Part shown: positions 1 to 10,997 of the stretch, in pieces
How the letters are laid out: every line of letters begins with the position of its first letter
Numbering within the stretch: position 1 is the stretch's first letter
Source of the DNA: Auanema rhodensis
Taxonomy: Eukaryota; Nematoda; Chromadorea; Rhabditida; Rhabditidae
Assembly: GCA_964057225.1 (NCBI GenBank)
Contig: OZ059900.1
Coordinates: forward strand, 9,930,501 to 9,994,500
Length of the DNA: 64,000 bases
Reading direction: 5' to 3'
The notes under the pieces: generated by a model
The model's input: only the letters and a program-made list of their open reading frames with translations
Database searches by the model: none
Told to the model about the DNA's origin: nothing
Translations under genes and position numbers: made by a program

Positions 1-287
1 ACATGGCTAAAGAAATTAAAAACCGTGGAAATAAACCATTATTGAAAGCAATTCACTATATTGAACATGTTGCTCGACATCATAAAGCTGCTTTCTTGGA
101 AAGATCAATAACTAATCCTTTATTAACTTTAAATATTGATTTTTATTTATTGATTTTTGTCTTGTTTATCATATTTATACATTTTATTAGATTTATTATA
201 AATATAGTTTGTTGTAGATCAAAATCTACATCATCTATACCATCTAAATCACTAAAAGATATCAAAGAAACTAAGAAAAACAAATAG
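1..287 (+). CDS. UDP-glucuronosyltransferase, C-terminal exon (5' part outside window)
   Basis: Final part of a UGT, an ER-membrane enzyme that moves a sugar from a UDP-sugar to small lipophilic compounds. Reading from the ATG at 3 (an internal Met, not a start), the segment KPLLKAIHYIEHVARHHKA matches the family's end-of-domain pattern (K-P-L-x-x-A-x-x-W/Y-x-E-x-V-x-R-H). It is followed by about 15 luminal residues, a hydrophobic span from roughly residue 46 to 70 (the usual C-terminal anchor) and a short Lys/Ser-rich cytosolic tail ending at TAG 285-287. The donor-sugar signature lies upstream of the window, so the substrate class cannot be judged. A poly(A) signal AATAAA sits at 415-420. 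The family call is confident; the exon's left boundary is not visible. Confidence 0.85.
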   Translation, partial: MAKEIKNRGNKPLLKAIHYIEHVARHHKAAFLERSITNPLLTLNIDFYLLIFVLFIIFIHFIRFIINIVCCRSKSTSSIPSKSLKDIKETKKNK

Positions 288-1099
288 ATTTTTCAATTAT
301 TTTTCTCATTTTGTTGTATTTATTTCTCATTTGTTCCTGTTCATAAAAGTATTTTTTGCTCAATGAATATGTTTTTTTCTGTTTTCTGTGGCTATGAGTC
401 GTAGTTTGAAAGCAAATAAAGAGAAAAGTACGTGAACTATTCTACGGGATAACTGTCTGACCATCTCATCATCTCAAATACTCTTTTGGCTCTATTTAGT
501 TAGTTTATAGACATTCTCTCAATTTACTTTACGTCTTTCGTATCTTTTGCCAAACCTTTTCTTCCATCCTTGTCTGCATGTCGGTATTTCTCTCTTTCAT
601 ATGGCATGTTTGCGGAACTTCTCTGACTTTTTGATCACACATCTTATCTCAACGTCGCTAGGTCAATATCTACAAATAGTCTTTCTGACAATCGTAATGG
701 CAAAATCTTTCCTGGCGCTATCATGAGATGTAATTATAGTAGTTAATACGGGTTATCCAATCTCGTATTTCCTAATTAGAGTTTTTAATTTTGTCATATT
801 TCATCTAAATAGCTTAGTTTACCCTCTATATAAGCGGCATATGACTTAGTGGCAGTTTTCAAGTTAACAACACAGAATTCATTTGACGAAAATATAATTA
901 CCATAATATGTTTCATCTATTTTCGTCTAAATGAAGGGTAATTCTCACCAAAGAGATATATTTAATTAGAGATAATTGAAGTATCAACAGTGACAATTAA
1001 CTAATCTTTATTGAAGATTACAGTGTGAGCATAACGAATTGATCTTTTCAGGTCTTGGAAAAAAAATGATGTCAACATTAATGAATTCATGTTGATAAC
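288..1099. other. Intergenic, convergent 3' ends
   Basis: Holds the 3' UTR of the UGT (AATAAA 415-420) and, on the other strand, the 3' UTR of the peptide gene (TTTATT 1007-1012 on +, an AATAAA on -). I see no other coding exon. Confidence 0.5.
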
Positions 1100-1435
1100 T
1101 CAGATGTTAAAACGAAAACGACGACCTGTTCCACATAGTTTCCAACGACATCGCTTGGTTATCATATGATCTGAAATGAGTACGCAGTTCACAATCTGAG
1201 AGTTGCTTTCCAGCGGAAATAATAATCTCATGCTGTTTGTGAAAGAATTTATACCTTGCACAGTCTGTGTATGGTAAGCATTCAAAGTATTACCATCAAG
1301 TTCATTCATTGATCTATCTTCATGTTGTAATCCGTATATCAACTAAAGGTTTTATAGATTTGTTACACATATGAACATGCTGGTTACCTGTGTCAGAAGG
1401 AGGAACATGATTAGACTTGACAACACAATGCTCAT
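1100..1435 (-). CDS. Putative secreted peptide precursor with a CxWKxC core (2 exons)
   Basis: Not recognised as a named gene. Exon 1 is 1388-1435 and exon 2 is 1100-1342, joined in phase 0 with GT/AG borders, giving 96 residues. Exon 1 encodes MSIVLSSLIMFLLLTQ, a typical signal-peptide core. The ATG lies about 10 nt after a TTTCAG acceptor, fitting a trans-spliced nematode mRNA. After a propeptide-like stretch the protein ends ITKR-CRWKLCGTGRR-FRFNI: a dibasic KR cleavage site, a C-x-W-K-x-C loop, then RR. That layout is typical of neuropeptide or hormone precursors, and the loop resembles the CFWKYC ring of urotensin II. That resemblance is inference only. Alternative: exon 1 read in another frame (FIKYEHCVVKSNH...) could splice to an acceptor near 1265 and be a 3' part of the neighbouring membrane-protein gene. 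That needs a weaker upstream donor, so I prefer the peptide model. Poly(A) signal about 90 nt past the stop. Confidence 0.5.
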
Positions 1436-2486
1436 ACTTGATGAACTGAAATGATGCAAAGGTATGAATATACATTTATATAATGAAAAAAAGACATTTC
1501 GCATAAAATAACGAGTACGAATGATGTATACGTTTTCGGAAGTAGCTGAATATATCTGCAGTAGCTATCTCGCATTCTGCTTCTTGTGTTAACGAGGAAG
1601 ACCGACAGCAAACGAGCGCGAAATATTTGGAATTGGCTTTGTCTGAAGAGATAGCATGAAGATTTAACTTTTTTTCTGCTTGCCGCTTTTACATATTAAC
1701 AAGACTGATGTACAATGCAGTAAAACATCTTTACCTAGTATTGTCTAAGCGGATATGATTATAGGTTATGAGATGTAATGATTTCCATGTGCATAAGCAT
1801 AAGTTAAACTAAATAAGTTCAAATATTGGACAGAACTGCTTGGAATATATTAATTTTAAGAAAAAATAATGGAGTTTCTTGGAAATATTTAATTATTATT
1901 GAATTTTATGGGGAAATGTCTATAATATGATATGCAAATAACTAATTTCCTCAACGACTGCAGGAATTGTTTTCATAGACTATGAATATTTTCCATATTT
2001 CCAAAACTATATATAATAGTTAAGGAATTGCTAAACTACAATAAAATATGATGTAAATGAGAAAATTTGTCGAATTGAATTCAAAGTTTATATTTGGATG
2101 AAATACATAATAATAACTTTGTTTGAAATTGTCTATCTGCATTCAGACAACTGTTTATGATGAGAAAACTTATTTTTATTTAACTTAGTAAAAATTTTAA
2201 CCTTGAACAACATTTTCATCCGGAAATGAAACATTTTATCTTCATGCTGAAATGAAAAGTCAACATATTTTGCTTTTTGATTTGAAAATAAATAACAATA
2301 TTTTAAGAAAGGTAAAATATTTCAAACATTTAGACATTCTTAACGTTTCTGTAAAATATAGACAACTGATGGGTTCATATCAACTTTAAACACTGAAAGC
2401 ATTTCAAATTTCTTTCTGGTTTTGAACATTTCTACTGCAAGTATATCAAGCATTTCATATATTGTTTGTATTCAGAAAATTGTCGT
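1436..2486. other. Intergenic / 3' flank
   Basis: AT-rich sequence between the peptide candidate and the 3' end of the minus-strand membrane-protein gene. It should contain the former's promoter and the latter's 3' UTR. No coding exon seen. Confidence 0.4.
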
Positions 2487-5400
2487 CTAATCAACATATA
2501 TATTTCCTCCTGAATATACTCGACCTGGACGTGGATGTGCCGAGATATTGGAATTGAAGCCGTCTGCCGCCAACTGAAATAGGAGATGTTATACACAGGA
2601 ATCAGATTAACACGTTTAAGATGTTAAATGCTCAGATGATGCGAACCTCTTGATTCATTACATATGCTATGTGTTCTACCATATCGCCAGCTCTATATGC
2701 ATGCCATTCCATATTTTGATTATCGGCCTTATCTCGTTCCACCATGTCATCTGAATATAAACATTTTATTTATCACGTCATCATGATTTCGCAAATATTT
2801 TGAACTGTGACTATGTATATCTTCAATTGGAAATGTTGAAAAGGTATATATTTTTGAAAAAAAATCCGTTTGGAAGCGTTTTGACTAGTTTCAATCACAA
2901 TTATGCCAGGCTATAAGTCACCTAAAGCATGTACAGATCTTCTGCTATGCATTGCTGTACGCGGTCTTGCTCGACGACGAGCATTGTATCGTTCTTCTTC
3001 TTCTGGAGGACAGAATGATGAAATATTCCAATCGTTCAAGCTTACAACATCCCTTAAATAAGAAACCAGTCAGAATTAAAGTGAAAAAGCTTGTGTGTGA
3101 ACTAACTCTTCTTCATTTCCGTTTTCTGAATTAATTTCGATTGGCATCTGAAAATGGATAGTTTAACCTCGACTAATCAAGTCTTTGATCGGAACCGATA
3201 CAATAGAGGAAATTGAGTGAAATGTGAGAGAAGGAACTTTGACTTATACGAATGATTCTTCGGAATATCTTTACCTCACTCACTTATACTCTTCTCTACC
3301 ACAAAATTCTTGTTTCACACACACTGCCACTTCTATTACTGAACAACTTGGCTGCGAACATGCGGTGAGCAGAAAAAATATTCGTTTCTGTTCTTGACTT
3401 GTACATTTTTAAAGGGCAAACTTCAGAATAATTAGTGCAAACTTTACGTTTTCATTCTTAGTGAGAGAATTGTCATTGGCCAGCATGTATCCAACTGTTT
3501 GACTCATAACATCAGTGAATTCACCTGCAACATGAAATCAATAAAAGTCAAATAGAAAAAACGGAATTGCTTCATCTCCGTCCAGTGTAATTATACTTAA
3601 TTGCCATAAGACAATAGCAGTCAGCCTATTTATTCATCAATGGACTTTCAGCCACAAATGAAGTACTGCAATCTTTTTTTTGTTTCAGCCCCTTTTATGC
3701 TCTCAGCACGTCATGAACTAGTTAGTAAGTACTAGCGTTAGCTCTTGCTATAAATCTTTTTTCTCCTTGTTTGAGAAGAAGGAGAGAAATGAAGTGTTGA
3801 GAATCATGAAGAACGATGAGAGTTCCAAATGAGAAAAGAGAGATGGAGCGTGTGAGTGATTGAGAGAAGGTCCTGACTCAGTAACAAAATAACGCCAGAG
3901 AGATGTAGAGATAGATATATTTGAAGAGAATGGAATGTATTCAGAGACAAAATGGAATAAAAATAGGCATTGTACTCATTTTCTTACCATACTTTCAAAG
4001 TAAGGAAGTCATTCCGCTGAATGTTTCATATAGATCTATCTTTACCCTCTTACAGCATCACATATCATGTTCTTTCTATAATTTTCTAGAGCAAATCTAG
4101 TCCAAATACTTGCAATACAGCGTCTCAAGAGATTGCTTCATTTATGGTATATACAGCTTCTATTATAACAAAATGTCATTCAATCGTTCGCACATTATTT
4201 ATAATTTGTCACAACCAATCCATCTAATGATTATAATATTTTCTGGTCGTAAAAACAGTTTTTCTCCTCTTTTTGCTTCAATTTATCAACTTTTTCGCTG
4301 TAGACCTGTACTTCTTCTAGTTGAAAGCTTGTGATGTTTTCTCATGATTTTTATCATTAAAGTGGGTTCATAGAAAGCTTAAATACAAAAGGATTTTAAA
4401 ATATTTTAAAGTCTAAACTTTCTTGTTATAACATATAAAGTTTTAATGCATTTTTCATAATGCTTAGTTGTACAACTTAACTTATATACTATACTTATAT
4501 GATAGTATATACTGTTTTTATTCTTTTGAAATGAAAAATATTTAAAATTCTATATTTATTATATGCGTATAGCTCATAATAATTCTATATATTATATATT
4601 ATATATATAATATATAATTTATGGTTATAAATTAATTGAAACTTTTATTATAGCACTCATTCTACCCTTTTAAATGTACAAAAAAAGCATAAAAGTTATA
4701 TATATCTGTCAGAATATTGATAAACATATCACATAATGTGTGGCTGTCATTGATTTATACTCAATAACCTCATTAGTCCGGAAGTTATTTGATCATTTTG
4801 CATGTTAAACTAACACCGCACATAGCATTACCAATACTCTCGACCGCACTAATGACCAGCAATTAGTGGAGCAAGATAGATGAATTTGAACATGAAAAGC
4901 GACAAAAGCGAATTAACACAATGTCAGTGTAATCTTACTTTATCACATATATATGCTTTTTTAACATTTTTTTCGTTTAATTCACCAAAAAATGTGCTTC
5001 TTTCAAATGTGCTTTCAAGTATTTTAAGACAAATGAAATGCCACATCAAAGGTCTTGAGAAAAAAGGATAATCCACATACGCTGAAGCGAAAAACTCGAC
5101 CAAATTATCACCTTTGTTCTCACAAATTCAATAAATTAAAACATTATTTTTTATTTTTGTTCGTGTTGGTGGTGAAACATTTTTTTCTTCTTTTATTTCA
5201 TTTTCTAGTAGCTAATTTCTAATAACATGAAGTGTTTAGTCGAAAATTGCCGTATTACTGATTTATGAAAATGGAAGAAAACTAGTAGCCAGCATCAGAG
5301 GAGATGCTCTTTTACAAAACGCTCACAAACACAAACATTTCCGTACGAAAATAAACGATTCGATGTTGAGTGCTCGTTTTAGCTGTGCCGCTTTTTCATC

Positions 5401-6586
5401 CAGCACTCAATCATATCAGTCATTTATCATTTTTATGTTTATTCAAAAAATCTGTTTTGTTATATTGATCAATAAAAAATGTTTTCTCATACTTACATTG
5501 AAGATAATCCTTCATGCGATCTTTTTTTGTACTGCTTTCAGTGCCAATTTCAATATCTTTCTTTGTTTTATCGTCACTCACCACCTTTTCAGTTGCATTG
5601 AGTCCAACATTTCTGAAACAATCACGAATAAGATCACTTGAATCACTACATTTACATGGAATTGTGGGGACCCAACGATAGGTCAGCTGGATCAAAAAAT
5701 CAACAAATACGAAAAGCATCAGCAGTAAGTTTAGTTTTATTGAATAACTAGACAGCCATCCTGCATGATGTTTGCTCAAACATTGAAAATAATGATTCAT
5801 CAGCATGATGACACATATCGAAATGTTGTATTTGTGTCTCTAGTTATTGTATTGTGTAATATCTTGGTACTTACGTCTCTGGAGTTGGACTCGTGCTGCT
5901 GTAATCAACTTTAAAAGCTTCTTGCCAGTTGTCCATACTGAATCGTGAACTATGCACCTTGGATACAGGACAGTTGAATGATACAAAGAGAATAATCCAT
6001 CCAACAAAGCAGAATATCAAGCCAGATGCGGATATAAGTCCTTAACGCATGATAGATAATTTAAGAAATTAGATATAAAACTAAAGTAATAGCTATGTCA
6101 ATGTTGTTTATCTCGGAAATGTTGTTACAAGACAAAATTGTATTTGAATTGGAAAAACAAAAATTAGAAGCCGATGAGTTCAAAGGCTTAACAACTTTCA
6201 CAATTTGCTTTTTGTTACTTTCTATGCTGTGAAGGTTAAAGAAGAAAAATATCAGCAGGTTTCAAGAAAAATAACATTGAATTGACCAAAATTAATTGCC
6301 CTCAGCAAATATTTCTCACTCATCAACAGTACAAACATGTTTTTTCTCAATTGTTAATCTATTATAAGAATTTGAGAAAGAAAAACTTTAATTACACTAA
6401 CCTATTATCCACCATTTTTGCGTTGAAGCAGCATTTTCCAGGTGAATTGCTGTAAATATGAATACAATCAATGAAGATAACATAGATCTTTTCCCTTCTG
6501 TGTGGGTATTCAGTGCAAAAGTTAACTTTTTTTTTGTGTTTCTAGTAACTGATGTTTGGAAGTTTTAAAATAAACTTACAACTCAT
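2487..6586 (-). CDS. Unrecognised two-pass membrane protein, 9 coding exons, 303 aa
   Basis: Exons on the minus strand: 6580-6586 (ATGAGTT only), 6402-6449, 5875-6040, 5497-5747, 3448-3524, 3107-3147, 2922-3052, 2647-2750, 2487-2573. The lengths sum to 912 nt and every junction keeps frame, with GT/AG borders throughout. I do not recognise the family. Membrane segment 1 is around residues 15-40 (WWIIGLISASGLIFCFVGWI). Membrane segment 2 is at about residues 78-100 (LNLLLMLFVFVDFLIQL). Between them is a short loop of about 38 residues with Cys and S/T-rich sequence. After segment 2 come Cys residues (VPTIPCKCSDSSDLIRDCF), a Lys/Asp-rich region, and a tail with PPEEEERYNARRRARPR. The tail ends GGNIYVD and TAG. 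Intron 4 (5496 to 3525) is about 2 kb; most others are short. Confidence is moderate to high that the gene is real and low on function. Confidence 0.65.
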
Positions 6587-9500
6587 TTTGCGTATGGGAT
6601 AGCGCAATGTAGCGGAGATATAGCTTAGAGACAGACGAGCTAGATCTCTGGTTACAATCTATAATGCATAGATATTTCTTTTTTTGTTCTTTTTTCTTTC
6701 TTTTCTTCCTCTAAAAGGGTTGATTCGAATACAAATTATGGTGATCTGCTATCTTTTTGATTAACTACTACACGCTCATAAAACTGAGAGACAGACAGAT
6801 AGATAGGTTTTTAGGTTTTTTTTATATTCTATAGATATTATGTATATACATTTCGATCTATATAGTTATGCATATATGTATATATATGTATATATAGTAT
6901 ATAGTATATATAAACTAGATAAATATAGTTAAGATTTCAAAACTACAATCAATTTATGAATATTTCATGCGATGATTTAGTTTTCAATGCTGTTTATATG
7001 CTATTTCTTTTCTTGTTTTCTTTGTTTCAATGCAAAAACAAAAACTATGAACAAATTTTAAATCTACACACACACAATATCCAAGGATATTTTTATAAAT
7101 TTTCAAATATACATGTGAAAATGAAAATTCTCAATCTAAAATAGTGATGTGAATACAAATGGGTGTGTATCATATTTATTCTTAAGCAATTCATCCTTCC
7201 TTTTTCTTACTTTGTTATTATGTTCAGCCATGATAATCTTCTTCTTCTTCTTGCTCTCTGATTCGACCAAAAATAATTTTAAATGAATAAAACACATAGC
7301 ATACATACTATATAATTAATTTATAACATATAACATGCATAACTAACAATTAAGATTAGCCAATCTGCTTCAATATTCAATTGTTTTTGAAAAGGATAGT
7401 CTTTATCAATTTCTTTCACGTATTCATTTTTAAGTGTACGTCTATATACAATTATATTATAGATGTATATAATATATATAATATATTAACTATACTATAT
7501 ATATATGTATATGTAAATATATGGATATTACACATATATATTTATATATTTTTACATCCATCTATCTATCTATATATATCTGTCTTATGCATCTGTGCCG
7601 TTTTTTATGTGTCGTGCGTAATCATTTGAATCAGTTATATTTTGCGGGCCGTCGATTCGCAAAAAGACTTGGACTCTTGTTCTCTCTTCACTGCCCAACT
7701 CCCTTCCCTTTCCGTCTTGCTCTTGCTCTCTTCCCCCCCCCCAACCACCCAACTTGGGTCGATCATTTCTCAAATATTTTTAGCTGTTGAAAAAAGAATT
7801 TAAACTATGATGCTACATTTCAAAAACCTTTCAACATATTGCTTTTTACCAACTAATTCTAATATTTATGCTCTTTATGAATAGAGCTATATATTTATTT
7901 TTCATATTTTAATTGTATATTATGCGTAGTTGCCGTTTTTTTCCCTTCTTTTCTCTCGTTTTTTGATGCTCATTGGTCATCAGTATGCCATTCATTTCTC
8001 TCAACTTTGCAACATTTTCTTATTTTTTTTACTGAAAGTATAACAAATTTTCTAAAAAAAAGACAATTTGATCTCTTATGTGTTCCAATTACTTCCATGT
8101 ATGCACAACTTCCGCTTATAAATCTGGAATTCAATTTACTCATGAACTAGCTGAGCATTAAGCTTCATGAACTAGCAAGAAATTGAGAATGAGTAAACGA
8201 GTAGAACAGAAAGTGGACCAGAGAGAGTAAGAGATAGGGCGAGAGAGAGAGAGATACGGAAGAGTGGGTCGAGGGTTAGCGGATTTTTTTTGGTGAAAAT
8301 CGCGAAAAAGATGCACAACTAACATAGGCTGATAGATCTCTAAATTTCATAGCTTCTCGATTTCGAATTGCATTACTGAAACTTTGAAACATAAGTTTCA
8401 CATCGATATTTGATGTTTAAATATAATGTAATATACATTATTGATTGAACTTTTCATCCTATTTTCCTATTATGTTGAAAGAAAAGAGTTTATTATATGT
8501 TCTTTAAGTAAGGCTAGAATAAGAAGAAAAAAATGACAATTTTGAAGCAGCGAAAGAAGCAGTAAAGAAAAAAATCTTCATTTTTTTCAAAATTTTAATC
8601 AAATTTCTACAAGAGCGCACAAAGAAGACGATGCAGAAGTTGCAGAAGCAACTTTTTCTTTTTTCTTTTGCTTTTTTTCTCTTTATTCACTAATTCAAAA
8701 TACATTTTCCATACATATACACGAATTCTTTTCTCCAGTTGTTTGCAATGACACAAAATAAATTTGTTGTCTATTGTAATGTTCATACTGTGCTTTATTT
8801 CTGTCTATGTTACCGAATTAGATGACAGGCCGCCAGATGAAAGTGAGCTGGCAACAAAATAAGCGTACAAGATAGTTATACAAGAAATCAACACGACTCC
8901 TGCACATTCGCGAGTCATAGTAGCTCATGCGGTCGGCTCATAGTTCATCTAGTTGTCAGCTAGGTGAAGTATGCATGTAATTCATTTTCAAACCTGTCTA
9001 ATTCATATTTTTGGGTTTTTCTCTCTTTCCCTTTTCTCGTATTATTATTTTCGAAAGTAGAACACACCACTTGTTAGCTTTTATTGTCTTCTTTTCTTTT
9101 TTCTCCACTCTTCCCTCTATTCTTGAATTCTTTATCTCTTGCATTTGATCTTGATTTTTTTCTTTTCCTCTTTTATTTGATTCGTGAAAAAAATTTATTT
9201 TATACCAAAAATTATCTCATTTCTCGTATTATCCATAAAAGCAATTGTCTTTTTCTTTTTTTTTATTTTCAGTTTTTTAATTTATTTTTCAAAATTTATT
9301 TCTGTAAATTTTCAAAGTTATGGCAAAAAGATATACATATATCTATATATACATAAGGATATAAAAATTATTTTGTTTGCATTTGTCTTATTTTACATTT
9401 ATTTCAAATTCTGAACACATGCTTAACAAGTTATATTCATATTTTTGTTGGCGCAAATGACTCTATAAATCACTTTTGTCGTTAATCTTTAAAGAAATAC

Positions 9501-10519
9501 TGACCCATGATGCTTGCGATTGTCGAATAGTTTGAGATTTCGTGTATATTTTGAATTTTTCTTCGACACATACTTTGATTTTCAGTTCTCATGGTAGAAA
9601 ATTTTTCAAAAAGCATTGATGTTGTTTGATTAGTCTGAGATTCCAAGTACAATTTCTATGAAATGTATCAATAATATAAATTTTTCTATTTTTCTGCTCA
9701 ACAATTCACATTAATCGTTCCAAACTATAATAAAGATTTGAGAACAATTTGAGTTTTTTTTCTTTTCATCTCATATTCAGTGTTCAATAACTTTGTGAAA
9801 GTTTGAATGAACTTCAATTAAACTCCTTATGTTTATTTAATTTTTAATATTTCAATATGAAATTAATCAAAGTGAAGAATATTAAGAGTATTCTTCTCAA
9901 AGTTTTTAAATATTTACTCATGTAAGCAAATAGCTCACACAATCTCAATTCGGGTGGTGAAGCAGGGGGGGGGGGAAGAGAAAAGATATATATATCAAAA
10001 TTATACAAAAGAAGAGTACAAAGATTGTGATCTATGTTATTGCTCTTGTTGCTCTCTTTCCACTGATCAGTTTCTTCAGTATCCAATATTTAATATGTTC
10101 TTGCTCTTGACAAACCTTATTTTTTCTTGTTGTCATTATCACATTTTTCAATCTCAAGTCGTTTTTCGTCAGCTTTTGTCCGCAGCTCACACTCGATGCC
10201 ATTCTTTTCTTTGCTTCCTCTAATTTTCGTCTCTCAGAATATTTTTGCTTCATAATTACTTTTAATTAATCAAAAATCAGTTCTTGGCATTATAGCCAGC
10301 AAAACAATAGCTGATCTGTCTAACTATATGAATAGCATTTTGCATTTGCTTTCTTACTATTTTTTCTACGTTAATTCCATTTTTTTCATTTATAATTAGA
10401 AATCACATGAGAAAATGCTTCAGTTCACTTTTCTTTTTACCTCGAATTTCGCAATATTATTCCTTACACCTCGACTACAAAATGCGCCAAAAACGGATAT
10501 GATATGACTATAACAACAG
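6587..10519. other. Intergenic; low-complexity, no supported exon
   Basis: Contains AT microsatellite-like stretches (about 6840-6915 and 7440-7520), short CTAT/TATC runs near 7555-7580, a poly-C tract near 7732-7742 and a poly-G tract at 9965-9975. Much of it is T/C-rich on +. It should include the promoter of the gene starting at 6586 and the 3' UTR of the gene ending at 10520. ORFs here are low-complexity and unconvincing. Confidence 0.4.
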
Positions 10520-10997
10520 TTAGTACATTACTTCTGCTGACTTTACGGCTATTTTCTTAACGTCCACCTCCCCTTCTCCTTTAAGACTGCTTTGTAGTCT
10601 GTGCTTGGCTATAAACCGGCTGTCTTGCTCAAAACTACTTAACAATGGTGCATCTCTCATCTCTCTTGTTCTAGACCAGTACTCACTCCCTTTGCCAATA
10701 GCAGACGTAAACAAAGCACAAAGTCCTAAAAGCACCAAATATATTTCAAAGCTGTCTTTTTGACATTTTATGTAGTTTGGATGCCATGAACAGGTTAAAC
10801 ATTCGTCTGTTCGAAAGAGCACGTTATGTTATAATTCATTGCTTATTTCTCATTCATTCACCGTATTTACGTGAAATTTTCGTTTCCTCATCATCACTTC
10901 CTACTACTTTTACGTTATTTGCATCTTGAAATTTGTTTTTATGCTTTTCATTCAAGTAATCAAACTGATCGACTAGTGGGTTTATAATGTTTTGATC
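10520..10997 (-). CDS. Unrecognised membrane protein, two 3'-terminal exons (partial model)
   Basis: Exon 10871-10997 begins after AAATTCAG and reads DQNIINPLVDQFDYLNEKHK followed by an acidic stretch GSDDEETKIS. It ends with 1 nt over at donor GTAAAT. Exon 10520-10806 begins after TTTCGAACAG with 2 nt, so the frame joins exactly, and reads through to TAA: HECLTCSWHPNYIKCQKDSF, then a hydrophobic span IYLVLLGLCALFTSAIG, then a basic tail ending KKIAVKSAEVMY. It therefore looks like a single membrane segment near the C terminus with three Cys before it. Upstream exons must lie above 11 kb. A short open stretch around 11175-11235 (starting MSNVELKSCYYVANIK) is a possible first exon, but its good donor is out of phase. 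Function unknown. Confidence 0.5.

Noticed and set aside
5363-5641. 92-codon + strand frame
   Set aside because: It is the antisense of a well-supported minus-strand exon (5497-5747).
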